32,573 bases of DNA from an uncultured Lachnospiraceae bacterium (GTDB lineage: Bacteria; Bacillota; Clostridia; Lachnospirales; Lachnospiraceae): the NCBI GenBank assembly GCA_948470755.1, contig CAOKPU010000037.1:1-32573 (forward strand). Direction: 5' to 3'. The notes beneath the pieces were generated by a model, which saw nothing but the letters and a program-made list of their open reading frames with translations, searched no databases and was not told where the DNA came from. Of the stretch, positions 8,063 through 15,358 are shown in pieces (position 1 is the first letter of the stretch; each line of letters starts with the position of its first letter). Position numbers and translations under genes: made by a program.

Positions 8063-8911
8063 TCACGCTTTCCCGTTGCAGCCGCACATCTTTATCCGTT
8101 GTTTCACAATTTCTTTTACATGTTCCATAGCCGCTTTCCCATATTTCTTCGGGTCAAACGCATCCGGGTTCTCCGACAGGAATTGTTTTACCCCATCCGT
8201 ATAGACAATCCGCAGTTCTGTCGCAAAATTCACCTTGCAGATACCTCTTTTTATACTCTCCGCAACCGCCTCTTCCGATAATCCGCTTGCCCCATGCAAC
8301 ACCAACGGAATCGTAACAACTTTGCGTATCTCTTCCAAACGGTCTAAATCCAGCTTCGGCTCCCCTTTATAAACGCCATGGGCCGTCCCGATGGCCACTG
8401 CCAGGGAACCAATGCCTGTACGCTCCACGAACTCCTTCGCCTCCTCCGGATCCGTATAGCCGCCGCTGCCCCCATCCAGATCATCTTCCTTGCCGCCTAC
8501 TTTGCCAAGCTCTGCCTCTACCGGGATGCCGGAAGGCCTGCAGGCGTCCACTACCGCTTTGGTCAGCGCTATATTCTCTTCAAATACGTTGTGAGAACCG
8601 TCAATCATAATCGAACTATACCCTGTGCGGAGCGCGCGCATAGCCAGGTCAAAGCTGTCTCCATGATCCAGATGCATACATACCGGCACACTGGCCCGCT
8701 CGGCTACCGTTTTCACATTCGCAAGATACAGATCCAACCCTGCGTATTTCACAGTAGATGGCGTTGTCTGAAGCATCAGGGGCGCGCCCATTTCTTCCGC
8801 CGCCCCGATCACAGCCATTACCATTTCCATGTTCTCCACATTGAACGCCCCTACTGCATAACCACCCTTTTGGGCATCCAACAACATTTTTTCCGATGTA
8901 ACAAATGACAT
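8063..8911 (-). CDS. Class II (zinc) ketose-bisphosphate aldolase
   Basis: Splits a ketose 1,6-bisphosphate (fructose or tagatose) into dihydroxyacetone phosphate and an aldehyde. Zinc and catalytic motifs of the class II family are present in order: LDHGDS, a VEAELGKVGG loop, GTAHGVY and VLHGASGL, followed by INFATELR-like CKVNFATELR. The 282-residue length is normal for GatY/KbaY/FbaA-type enzymes. The start at 8911 is preferred because GGAG lies 6 nt upstream; the upstream ATG at 8932 overlaps the kinase stop but has a poorer site. It follows a PfkB kinase gene by 17 bp, so the pair probably phosphorylates and then cleaves one sugar. Whether tagatose or fructose is used cannot be told. Confidence 0.88.
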   Translation of the reverse strand: MSFVTSEKMLLDAQKGGYAVGAFNVENMEMVMAVIGAAEEMGAPLMLQTTPSTVKYAGLDLYLANVKTVAERASVPVCMHLDHGDSFDLAMRALRTGYSSIMIDGSHNVFEENIALTKAVVDACRPSGIPVEAELGKVGGKEDDLDGGSGGYTDPEEAKEFVERTGIGSLAVAIGTAHGVYKGEPKLDLDRLEEIRKVVTIPLVLHGASGLSEEAVAESIKRGICKVNFATELRIVYTDGVKQFLSENPDAFDPKKYGKAAMEHVKEIVKQRIKMCGCNGKA

Positions 8912-8928
8912 ATCCTTCTCTCCTTCCA

Positions 8929-9888
8929 TCACTTAACATTATTATGTATCATATTATTTATCGTCTCAGGCGAAATACGGCCTTCCATCGGGCCGAATGC
9001 CGCCGCATTCAACGCCCCGGCAGCCGCTCCCATCTTAGCCGCCTCTTCCAGCCCCTTCCCCTGCGCCAGCCCGCAGATAAACGCAGCGTCAAAACTGTCT
9101 CCCGCCCCCGTAGCATCCAACTGTTTTACCGGATATACTCCCATCTCCAGTTCCAGTCCCTTCCGGGTATAGACTTGCGAACCCCTAGAGCCGTTCTTAA
9201 GGATCAAAAGCTCCAGCTCCCGCTTCTGAAAGGCGGCCTCTACCGCTTCCCCTACCGTATCTTTTCCGGTCAGCATTTTCAATTCCTGTACTCCCGGCAT
9301 AAAAAGATTACAGTTATGAAACACCTCCTGCACCATATCAAAAGCCTTGGGGTCACGCAGCAATTCCAGCCTTACATTTGGGTCAAAACTGATTTTCGTC
9401 CCGTTTTGCCTGAATAAATGCATGGTTTTTAGAATTTCCTTCCCAAATTCCATGGAAGCCATCAAAGAACAGCCCATCACATGGAAATACTTGGCATCCT
9501 CCATCCCTTCCAGGTTTTTGGGCGCTTTTGGTTCCACAGCCGGCGTATCTGCCATATGGAAAATAAACTTCCTTTCCCCATCAGCATAATATGTCACGAA
9601 GGCCACTCCCGTAGACCCCTTCCCGCTCTTTATGACCCAGCGGCAGTCTACGCCGTCCTTTTCCAGACGGTCCAGAATATTCTTTCCAAAATCATCCTCC
9701 CCCACACCCGCAATAATACCGCAAGAGCATCCCAGCCTTGCCGCAGTACTAATAAAAATCCCGGGCGCCCCGCTGGGAAACGGGCCTTTGAAATCCCCTG
9801 TTTCATACAGCTCCATCCCCTCCTTCGGACGCATAATCTCGCAAAGCAGCTCCCCCATCGCCATAATCTCCGGCATACGAATAACCAT
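8929..9888 (-). CDS. PfkB-family carbohydrate kinase
   Basis: A 319-residue ribokinase-fold sugar kinase. The C-terminal PfkB signature DATGAGDSFDAAF holds the catalytic Asp and the anion-hole glycines, and an N-terminal G.P.F..A..A..LG region (SGAPGIFISTAARLG) binds sugar. It likely phosphorylates a sugar or sugar phosphate for the aldolase encoded 17 bp downstream; kinase plus class II aldolase is a common route for fructose- or tagatose-type substrates. GAGAG lies 6 nt before the first ATG; a second ATG (MPEIMAMG) five codons in is possible. A promoter is visible at 9986-10014 and a hairpin at 9937-9965 would fall in the leader. Confidence 0.85.
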   Translation of the reverse strand: MVIRMPEIMAMGELLCEIMRPKEGMELYETGDFKGPFPSGAPGIFISTAARLGCSCGIIAGVGEDDFGKNILDRLEKDGVDCRWVIKSGKGSTGVAFVTYYADGERKFIFHMADTPAVEPKAPKNLEGMEDAKYFHVMGCSLMASMEFGKEILKTMHLFRQNGTKISFDPNVRLELLRDPKAFDMVQEVFHNCNLFMPGVQELKMLTGKDTVGEAVEAAFQKRELELLILKNGSRGSQVYTRKGLELEMGVYPVKQLDATGAGDSFDAAFICGLAQGKGLEEAAKMGAAAGALNAAAFGPMEGRISPETINNMIHNNVK

Positions 9889-9902
9889 ACCTTTCTCTCA
9901 TC

Positions 9903-9938
9903 CAGCAGCCTTTGCTGTTGAGTTCAAATTGCCAATGG
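9903..9938. repeat. Short intergenic repeat, copy 1
   Basis: The 26 bases at 9913-9938 match 24 of 26 bases at 11110-11135, in the same strand orientation, around GAG-T/C-TCAAATTGCC. A small hairpin (CAGCA/TGCTG) opens the copy. It lies in the leader of the kinase-aldolase operon. Confidence 0.6.
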
Positions 9939-9965
9939 AAAAATCAGCTATCAAGCTGATTTTCC
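9937..9965. terminator. Hairpin between the nuclease and kinase genes
   Basis: GGAAAAATCAGCT (9937-9949) pairs with AGCTGATTTTCC (9954-9965) with one unpaired A and a 4-nt loop. Read on the minus strand it could end nuclease transcripts, but it also lies downstream of the putative kinase promoter, so it could attenuate that operon. Confidence 0.45.
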
Positions 9966-9985
9966 CATCTATGTATATTATATTT

Positions 9986-10014
9986 ATTATATCCGCCGCC
10001 CTCCGAATATGCAA
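9986..10014 (-). promoter_or_regulatory. Sigma-A-type promoter of the kinase-aldolase operon
   Basis: Minus strand TTGCAT (10014-10009), 17-bp spacer, TATAAT (9991-9986). The -10 is perfect and the spacing ideal; the -35 matches only its TTG. It overlaps the region just after the nuclease stop codon. Confidence 0.5.
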
Positions 10015-10018
10015 GCGC

Positions 10019-10615
10019 CTACAAATCCTTTTTATGCTTATATGCCTTTATTTCCCCGGCGATCGCGGTGTAATCCCGTTCAAACAATTCTTCGCAGAAC
10101 TGCCGCTGCAATACCTCCTCCGGCACCTTTTCCAATATTTTCCCCATCACAAAAAGCTTGCTTTTCTCCTTATACTTTGGAAGATTATTCAACTCCTGGA
10201 TATGAGCCAGCTCAGGCCTCCACAAGATACTGATTTTCCTCTTCCAATTTACTTCCGGGTTCCTGTCCGGCCTGCGCAGGATGTAAAAATCAACGGCATC
10301 CTCCACCCGCTCCGCCGTAATGATCCCCCACCATTCCGGGATATGTTCCTCCACATGCAGGGCATGGCTCGTCCCCACCACTGCATAATTATAATCATAA
10401 TATAAATTATAATCCTTCACCTGGCGGCCCAGCCTCGTATAAGTATCCGCATCGCTCTTAATTTCAATCCCATACAAACCATCCGGGGTCACCATCACTG
10501 CATCCGCCCTTGATTTTCCCATCATTTTCTCTTCTATAATCCTGATCTTCCCATAGACTTCCTCCAAAAAGTCAAAAAGAGGCTCACGGATATCTTTATC
10601 GTGCAATACTTTCAT
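10019..10615 (-). CDS. PD-(D/E)XK-like nuclease domain protein (sce7726-type)
   Basis: A 198-residue soluble protein. Residues about 35-60 give SRADAVMVTPDGLYGIEIKS, the D-x(n)-(D/E)xK core of PD-(D/E)XK nucleases (Asp in RADA, Glu and Lys in EIK), followed by TRLGRQVKDYNLYYDYNYAV. This arrangement resembles the sce7726 family, whose role is unknown but whose fold suggests DNA cleavage or repair. No restriction methylase or helicase is adjacent; it is a single-gene unit flanked by structured intergenic DNA on both sides. The start is ATGAAAGTATTGC after GGGAAAAG. Confidence 0.65.
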   Translation of the reverse strand: MKVLHDKDIREPLFDFLEEVYGKIRIIEEKMMGKSRADAVMVTPDGLYGIEIKSDADTYTRLGRQVKDYNLYYDYNYAVVGTSHALHVEEHIPEWWGIITAERVEDAVDFYILRRPDRNPEVNWKRKISILWRPELAHIQELNNLPKYKEKSKLFVMGKILEKVPEEVLQRQFCEELFERDYTAIAGEIKAYKHKKDL

Positions 10616-10665
10616 CTTTTCCCTGCTTCTGCGTTCTTTTTACATATAACGATCCGGATATAAAA

Positions 10666-10935
10666 AAGTGTCTTCGACACTTCATGAAGAACCTTCGGTT
10701 CTTCGTCAATTTATGCCCGTCTGACGACGGAATTTCCTATAAGGTAAAAAAGTGTGCGTCCTGACGCACACTCGCGCCGGAGCGCGGCTGTGACAGCAGC
10801 CATTTTTCTCTTGCGCGCAGTGCGCATCCTCCCGGAGGGTTTTTGTATCATAGGTAATTGCAGAGCAATTTCCTATGATATCAAAAAGCCCATCCGGCGT
10901 CCCGCCTGACAGACTGCACAAAAAGACATTGTGCA
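10666..10935. repeat. Run of about ten consecutive hairpins
   Basis: Successive inverted repeats, with almost no gaps: 10666-10682, 10686-10704 (GAAGAACC/GGTTCTTC around a UUCG-type tetraloop), 10717-10730, 10752-10771 (GTGTGCGTC/GACGCACAC), 10773-10786 (CGCGC/GCGCG), 10787-10797, about 10812-10826 (TGCGC/GCGCA), about 10829-10839, 10846-10880 (TATCATAGG + AATTGC pairing with GCAATT + CCTATGATA) and 10915-10935 (TGCACAA/TTGTGCA). It fills the gap between the nuclease gene and the MarR promoter and codes for no recognised protein. Parts recur near 13.1 kb and 21.1 kb. It may be a composite of dispersed REP-like elements or a folded RNA. Confidence 0.65.
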
Positions 10936-11057
10936 TACGGAAATCCCGGTAAAATACGCAATTTATCGAAAATGTCAAATTTATAAAAAAGTATAACATA
11001 AAATAAAACCGGTGGAAAGAGGGATAAGATATGGGTAAATTTAACTCCAAAAAACTA

Positions 11058-11086
11058 TTGCGTGCGCACGCATATTGTTTTATAAT
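11058..11086 (+). promoter_or_regulatory. Promoter with palindromic operator of the marR-MATE operon
   Basis: TTGCGT (11058-11063), 17-bp spacer and TATAAT (11081-11086) form a promoter reading toward MarR. The 14-bp perfect palindrome TGCGTGCGCACGCA (11059-11072) overlaps the -35 and spacer, where a bound MarR dimer would block RNA polymerase. Autorepression is inferred from this position. Confidence 0.55.
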
Positions 11087-11102
11087 AAGTTTCTTAGCGA
11101 AA

Positions 11103-11138
11103 CAGCCACTGCTGTTGAGCTCAAATTGCCAAAGGCAA
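11103..11138. repeat. Short intergenic repeat, copy 2
   Basis: Matches 9913-9938 in 24 of 26 bases (11110-11135). It contains two small stems, CAGC/GCTG and TTGCC/GGCAA. It lies in the leader of marR, so the element occurs in leaders of two unrelated operons of opposite direction. Confidence 0.6.
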
Positions 11139-11183
11139 TCCGAAGTTCTTCTCACGCTATGTCCGATTGGAGGTAATGCATTT

Positions 11184-11633
11184 ATGAAACTATTAAAATG
11201 GCTTTCGGTGGCAGACCGGTTTTACAAAATTTACTTGGACAAGCAGCTTGCTCCCTTTGGGATCAATAGCAGCCAACATATGTTCTTGATTAAAATATGC
11301 CATTCGCCCGGCATTTTGCTGGATTCGCTGATGGATATGTTTTATGTCCACCCGAGCAACATTGTGCGGACAATCGCGGCATTGGAAAAACAGGGAATGA
11401 TCACCCGCTCCCCGAATGAAAAGGATAAGAGGACGTGCAAGCTGTATCCTACGGACCGCACGCTGTCCGTGATCGATGACATACAGGCAGTCTGCGACAA
11501 GACGGAAGCTATTTTGCTGCAAGGCATCAGCGGAAGCGATAAAAACCTTTTTATAGACCTGCTGACGCAGGCAGGCAAAAATATTACATCGGAACTCCAT
11601 ATTGAGAGGAAGGAGGAGGACTTTTATGACTGA
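11184..11633 (+). CDS. MarR-family transcriptional regulator
   Basis: A 149-residue protein beginning MKLLKWLSVADRFYKIYLDK. The ATG at 11184 is chosen because GGAGG lies 10 nt upstream and the MarR fold starts here; a longer open frame from 11031 runs through the promoter. The winged helix-turn-helix is near residues 45-95, including HPSNIVRTIAALEKQGMITR (recognition helix) and an EKDKR wing. It overlaps the MATE transporter gene by 8 bp, so it is translationally coupled to it and probably senses a compound the transporter removes. A 14-bp palindrome on its own promoter is the likely operator. Confidence 0.85.
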   Translation: MKLLKWLSVADRFYKIYLDKQLAPFGINSSQHMFLIKICHSPGILLDSLMDMFYVHPSNIVRTIAALEKQGMITRSPNEKDKRTCKLYPTDRTLSVIDDIQAVCDKTEAILLQGISGSDKNLFIDLLTQAGKNITSELHIERKEEDFYD

Positions 11634-13044
11634 AAATCCCCTTGGATATGAGAAAATATCAAAACTGTTGAAAAGCTTTGCCATTCCAAGCATTATGGCC
11701 GCCCTGGTCGGCTCTCTCTACAACATTGTAGATCAGGTTTTCATCGGCCGGGGCATAGGATACCTCGGGAACGCCGCCACCAATGTTTCGTATCCGTTCT
11801 CTACCATTTGTCTCGCCATTTCCTTACTCATTGGAATCGGAAGCGCTTCCCGTGTCTCACTTTATCTTGGAAACAGAGATCCGGAAGCAGCCGCCAGGAC
11901 GGCGGGGAACGGCATCGTCCTGATGGCCGTTTTGGGGCTTGCGTATCTGGCGATCGGTGAAAGCCTGTTGCCCTGGCTTTTGAAGTTGTTCGGGGCCACA
12001 ACAGAGGTATTTCCCTATGCACGGCAGTATGCAGGCATTACTTTAATCGGGATGCCGTTTTTAATTGTAACAAACGGAATGTGTAATTTGATCCGGGCAG
12101 ACGGAAGCCCCGGATATTCCATGGCTTGCATGGTTATGGGAGCCATTGCCAATACTATCCTTGACCCGATTTTTATATTTATTTTTCAATGGGGTATTTC
12201 CGGGGCGGCCATAGCAACGGTTTTAGGACAGTTTTTGTCTTTTATTATTGCAGTACGCTATCTATGGCATGTTAAGACAATTCATTTTAAAAAAGACAGT
12301 TTTCAGTTAAGCCTAAAAGAAAGCTTAAAAACCTGCGGCATGGGAATCAGCAGCAGCGTAAATCAGATTGCGATTACCTTCGTGCAGATCGTCCTATACA
12401 ATTCCTTAACCTATTATGGGGCGCAGACCATCTACGGCCCGGATATCCCATTAGCCGCCTGTGGCATTGTCATGAAAACAAATGCCATTATCCTGGCTAT
12501 TATTGTAGGGATATCGCAAGGCGTCCAGCCAATCATAGGCTTTAATTATGGCGCCGGACAATACCCCCGCGTGCGGGAAGCTTATCTTCTTGCGATAAAA
12601 TGCAACCTGATCGTTTCAACCATCGGATTTTCCTTATTGCAAATTTTTCCCCGATATATCATTTCCCTGTTTGGAGATGGGAACAACTTGTATTTTGAAT
12701 TTGCAATCCTGTTCATGCGCATATTTCTTTTTATGGTGTTGGTGAACGGCGTACAATTGCTCTCTTCCAGCTTTTTTACCGCCATAGGGAAAGCGTTGAA
12801 AGGCGCTTTATTGGCTTTGACAAGGCAGGTCTTTTTCCTGATTCCTCTTATTTTAGTCCTCCCGCTCCGCTTTGGCATTATGGGCGTATTACTTGCAGGA
12901 CCCATCGCGGATTTCGCGGCATTTGCACTGTCAGTCCTTATGGTGCGTATGGAATTAAGGAAACAAAAAAACGCGGCGCCACACAACGATTTGACCGATA
13001 CGCACTGCCATTGCGCCAATACGGAAATCCCTCCCGGCCCCTAG
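11626..13044 (+). CDS. MATE-family efflux transporter
   Basis: A 472-residue membrane protein of the multidrug and toxin extrusion family, with about twelve hydrophobic segments in two homologous halves. Typical motifs include the N-terminal SIMAALVGSLYNIVDQVFIG, IRADGSPGYSMA and the second-half VGISQGVQPIIGFNYGAG. It exports drugs or metabolites by cation antiport. The start at 11626 follows AGGAGG with about 7 nt spacing and overlaps the marR stop by 8 bp. The last residues (DTHCHCANTEIPPGP) are an unusual hydrophilic tail just ahead of a dispersed repeat, so the original C-terminus may have been replaced by it. Confidence 0.88.
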   Translation: MTENPLGYEKISKLLKSFAIPSIMAALVGSLYNIVDQVFIGRGIGYLGNAATNVSYPFSTICLAISLLIGIGSASRVSLYLGNRDPEAAARTAGNGIVLMAVLGLAYLAIGESLLPWLLKLFGATTEVFPYARQYAGITLIGMPFLIVTNGMCNLIRADGSPGYSMACMVMGAIANTILDPIFIFIFQWGISGAAIATVLGQFLSFIIAVRYLWHVKTIHFKKDSFQLSLKESLKTCGMGISSSVNQIAITFVQIVLYNSLTYYGAQTIYGPDIPLAACGIVMKTNAIILAIIVGISQGVQPIIGFNYGAGQYPRVREAYLLAIKCNLIVSTIGFSLLQIFPRYIISLFGDGNNLYFEFAILFMRIFLFMVLVNGVQLLSSSFFTAIGKALKGALLALTRQVFFLIPLILVLPLRFGIMGVLLAGPIADFAAFALSVLMVRMELRKQKNAAPHNDLTDTHCHCANTEIPPGP

Positions 13045-13078
13045 GAACGCCGATTCTTTTGCCTATTCCGGATTCGGG

Positions 13079-13138
13079 CACCAAAAGGCCCATCCGGCGG
13101 CCCCGCCTGGCAGGTTTCACAATAGATTTGCGCAAACG
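13079..13138. repeat. Dispersed repeat between MATE and acyltransferase genes
   Basis: Aligns over about 60 bp with 10882-10941 in the hairpin run, sharing GCCCATCCGGCG, then CCCGCCTG-CAG, then CACAA and TGCGCA/TGTGCAT-ACGG with substitutions. A small GGCG/CGCC stem is kept. It sits between convergent genes. Confidence 0.55.
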
Positions 13139-13163
13139 GCTTTTACACGATGGCGAGGAGGCT

Positions 13164-15329
13164 CTAAAATCGCGGAAGCTCTTTCTTCCGTATGCCGCTT
13201 ATCAACAGCCCTGCCATTACCCCAAACAGGATCTGTGTACCGTTGCTTGCAATCAAATGATAAATATATCCCGGATGGAACCACCGGGTATAAAACTCCC
13301 CTATCCACCTGTTAAACAACGTATGTATGATCAAAATATAAACGGAAGATTCCCCGGTCAATGCCAAAAAACTTATGATATACGGATTCCAGCGATCCCT
13401 TAAATGCCGGGAAAGCATATAAAGCAGCGCACTGGCAGCCAAAGCCCCTGCCGCCACAATCCCATAAGGTTCGTAACTCCTGCCGGCAATAGACATGTCG
13501 CCGGCATAAACGGCATATGCCCAGACCGGCGCCAGGAAGAAATACACATACGGGTTTGCGCTACACCATTCAAGGATATTATGCTCTTTCAACCGGACGC
13601 CGGCCCAATAAAACAAAACACAGTACAAAGCGGCGTCGGCGCTCCATGGCAGCCACCAGCCGGCCTTCCCGAGGTACATCCCCGCCGCGGAAAGCCCGAA
13701 AGCCGCAAGCATCCGGTATAAATCCGTCTCCCTTCCACCAATCCTTCCCTCCGCTCTTTTCTCCATGTAGCAGCATGCTTTATCGAGCAGGCAATAAAAC
13801 AGCCTTACCAATAAAAGCAGCAACATAAAATATACCGGGCCGACAGAAGGGATGTCCTGCCAGCAATTTTTGGAAAAGCTTATGCCGGATAAATATTGCC
13901 TGATATAATGGAAGACGCCATTTTCAAGGCCGCCGGCCCATGACAGCGCAAAATGCAATGAGCAAAATACTCCATAGGGGATAAGGCATGTCCCGAAAAG
14001 CCTTTTTAACGTATCCTTCATCCCTCTTTCCTTTTGGTAAAAATATCCGGACAACATAACAAACGCTGGCATATGGAAGGAATAAATGATTTTCCGCAGT
14101 CCCGGGTCTATCGTTGCATGACCGGCCAGCATTGCAATCATCAAAATCCCCCTTTCTACATCCACATTGCCGTCTCTAACCCCCCCCCGGGATTCCCTGC
14201 ATGCGGCAAAAAGAGCTACGGACGCTCTTTGTCCGGCATATCCGCCGGAAAACCGGCGCAATATCCGGATGCACCAGACAACCATGGTGATCATCGCCAG
14301 CTTTAAGACGAATTTCGCCTCGGTATAAAAGCCTTCCGGAACCCCAAGCCTTCCCAAAAGCCAATCCTGATAATAGGACATGGTATTCATTTCAAACAGA
14401 TGTACGCAAAGATATAAAAGCGAATTTTGCCCTACATAAAGGCCTCCCGCCCTCATAAGCCGCATCCACTTTACGACTGCCAAGCCGATGCCCCGGATAT
14501 CTTCTTTCCCCATCACCGCTCTTTCCGATATCCGGACAAATTTCATGAGCAGCAAACTCATGCTAATCGTGACAATCCAGGAAATAACCCAATCCTGCAA
14601 AGTACATGTTACAAAATAAATACGCGTATACCCTCCGCAGATACCGGCAACTGTAATCGCAGACAATAACAGGCAATGGCCCGCCTTTATTTTCTCTATC
14701 ATTTCATATTTCCTGATATCCCTCCCCGCCAGCAAAAGAAATGCGCACATAATACCGGGCTGAATACTGAACGGGAGCCATATGAACTTCGATAGCAAAT
14801 AGCTTTCCATACTCAACAACAAGAGGATGGCATATTGCTTTTTCGGATCCTGCACCCGGTTTAATATCCATTGGACGAGTACGGAGGCAAAAAACATTGC
14901 CGGAAGAAACCAGATCGCACCGATATAACGTCCCATCTGCACCGGCCCGAATGTTTTGATACTGCCGGATGCATAAAAGAAACTGGCAAGATCCCTCCCG
15001 GCAATCTCCGTAATCGTCAATATGCTGGCGTCTTCCTGTATGAAAACAGCATTTACCACATCGAATAAAAGCACGGACAGGCATGTATAAAAATAAGGCG
15101 CCATCAACTTCTTAAATTGCTTGGACAGGAATCTGCCGTCAAAAAGGGCCGGTTTTAAGGTATAGCCGCTCAGCAGGAAAAAAACCGTTAAATGAAAGCC
15201 AAATACTACGCGATTGGCAGTATCACTGCCCAAATGCCCAAGGATAACGCAAAGCATCGCGATCCCTTTGGCCAGATCAATCCATGCGATACGTCCCTTT
15301 ACATCCATATGTTCCCGTTCCTCTTCCAT
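13164..15329 (-). CDS. Tandem double membrane acyltransferase (Acyltransferase 3 type)
   Basis: This 721-residue protein carries two copies of the OafA/OatA-like membrane acyltransferase fold. Copy 1 begins near residue 13 (RIAWIDLAKGIAMLCVILGH) with His32 and the FHLTVFFLLSGY string (His46). Copy 2 begins near residue 387 (GNVDVERGILMIAMLAGH) with His404 and FHMPAFVMLSGY (His419). Each copy has about ten hydrophobic segments; family members normally have one. The two are not near-identical, so the fusion is old. It should transfer acyl groups, usually acetyl, to hydroxyls of the surface polymer. It is the last gene of the exopolysaccharide operon, 29 bp after the GT4. The start is uncertain between residues 1 and 8. 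Confidence 0.85.
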   Translation of the reverse strand: MEEEREHMDVKGRIAWIDLAKGIAMLCVILGHLGSDTANRVVFGFHLTVFFLLSGYTLKPALFDGRFLSKQFKKLMAPYFYTCLSVLLFDVVNAVFIQEDASILTITEIAGRDLASFFYASGSIKTFGPVQMGRYIGAIWFLPAMFFASVLVQWILNRVQDPKKQYAILLLLSMESYLLSKFIWLPFSIQPGIMCAFLLLAGRDIRKYEMIEKIKAGHCLLLSAITVAGICGGYTRIYFVTCTLQDWVISWIVTISMSLLLMKFVRISERAVMGKEDIRGIGLAVVKWMRLMRAGGLYVGQNSLLYLCVHLFEMNTMSYYQDWLLGRLGVPEGFYTEAKFVLKLAMITMVVWCIRILRRFSGGYAGQRASVALFAACRESRGGVRDGNVDVERGILMIAMLAGHATIDPGLRKIIYSFHMPAFVMLSGYFYQKERGMKDTLKRLFGTCLIPYGVFCSLHFALSWAGGLENGVFHYIRQYLSGISFSKNCWQDIPSVGPVYFMLLLLLVRLFYCLLDKACCYMEKRAEGRIGGRETDLYRMLAAFGLSAAGMYLGKAGWWLPWSADAALYCVLFYWAGVRLKEHNILEWCSANPYVYFFLAPVWAYAVYAGDMSIAGRSYEPYGIVAAGALAASALLYMLSRHLRDRWNPYIISFLALTGESSVYILIIHTLFNRWIGEFYTRWFHPGYIYHLIASNGTQILFGVMAGLLISGIRKKELPRF

Positions 15330-15358
15330 ATCCTTATCCCCGCTCCTTTATATCTTAT

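Noticed and set aside
8378..8908. 176-residue plus-strand open frame opposite the aldolase
   Set aside because: Antisense shadow of a well-supported class II aldolase; composition follows the opposite codons.
10666..10935. Hairpin run as a CRISPR array or tRNA cluster
   Set aside because: The stems differ in sequence and length, there is no constant repeat, and no cloverleaf with T-loop and CCA-type ends was found.
10706..11155. 149-residue minus-strand open frame over the hairpin run
   Set aside because: It crosses most hairpins and the marR promoter. Its resemblance to a frame at 21.1-21.2 kb reflects shared repeat DNA and not a protein gene.
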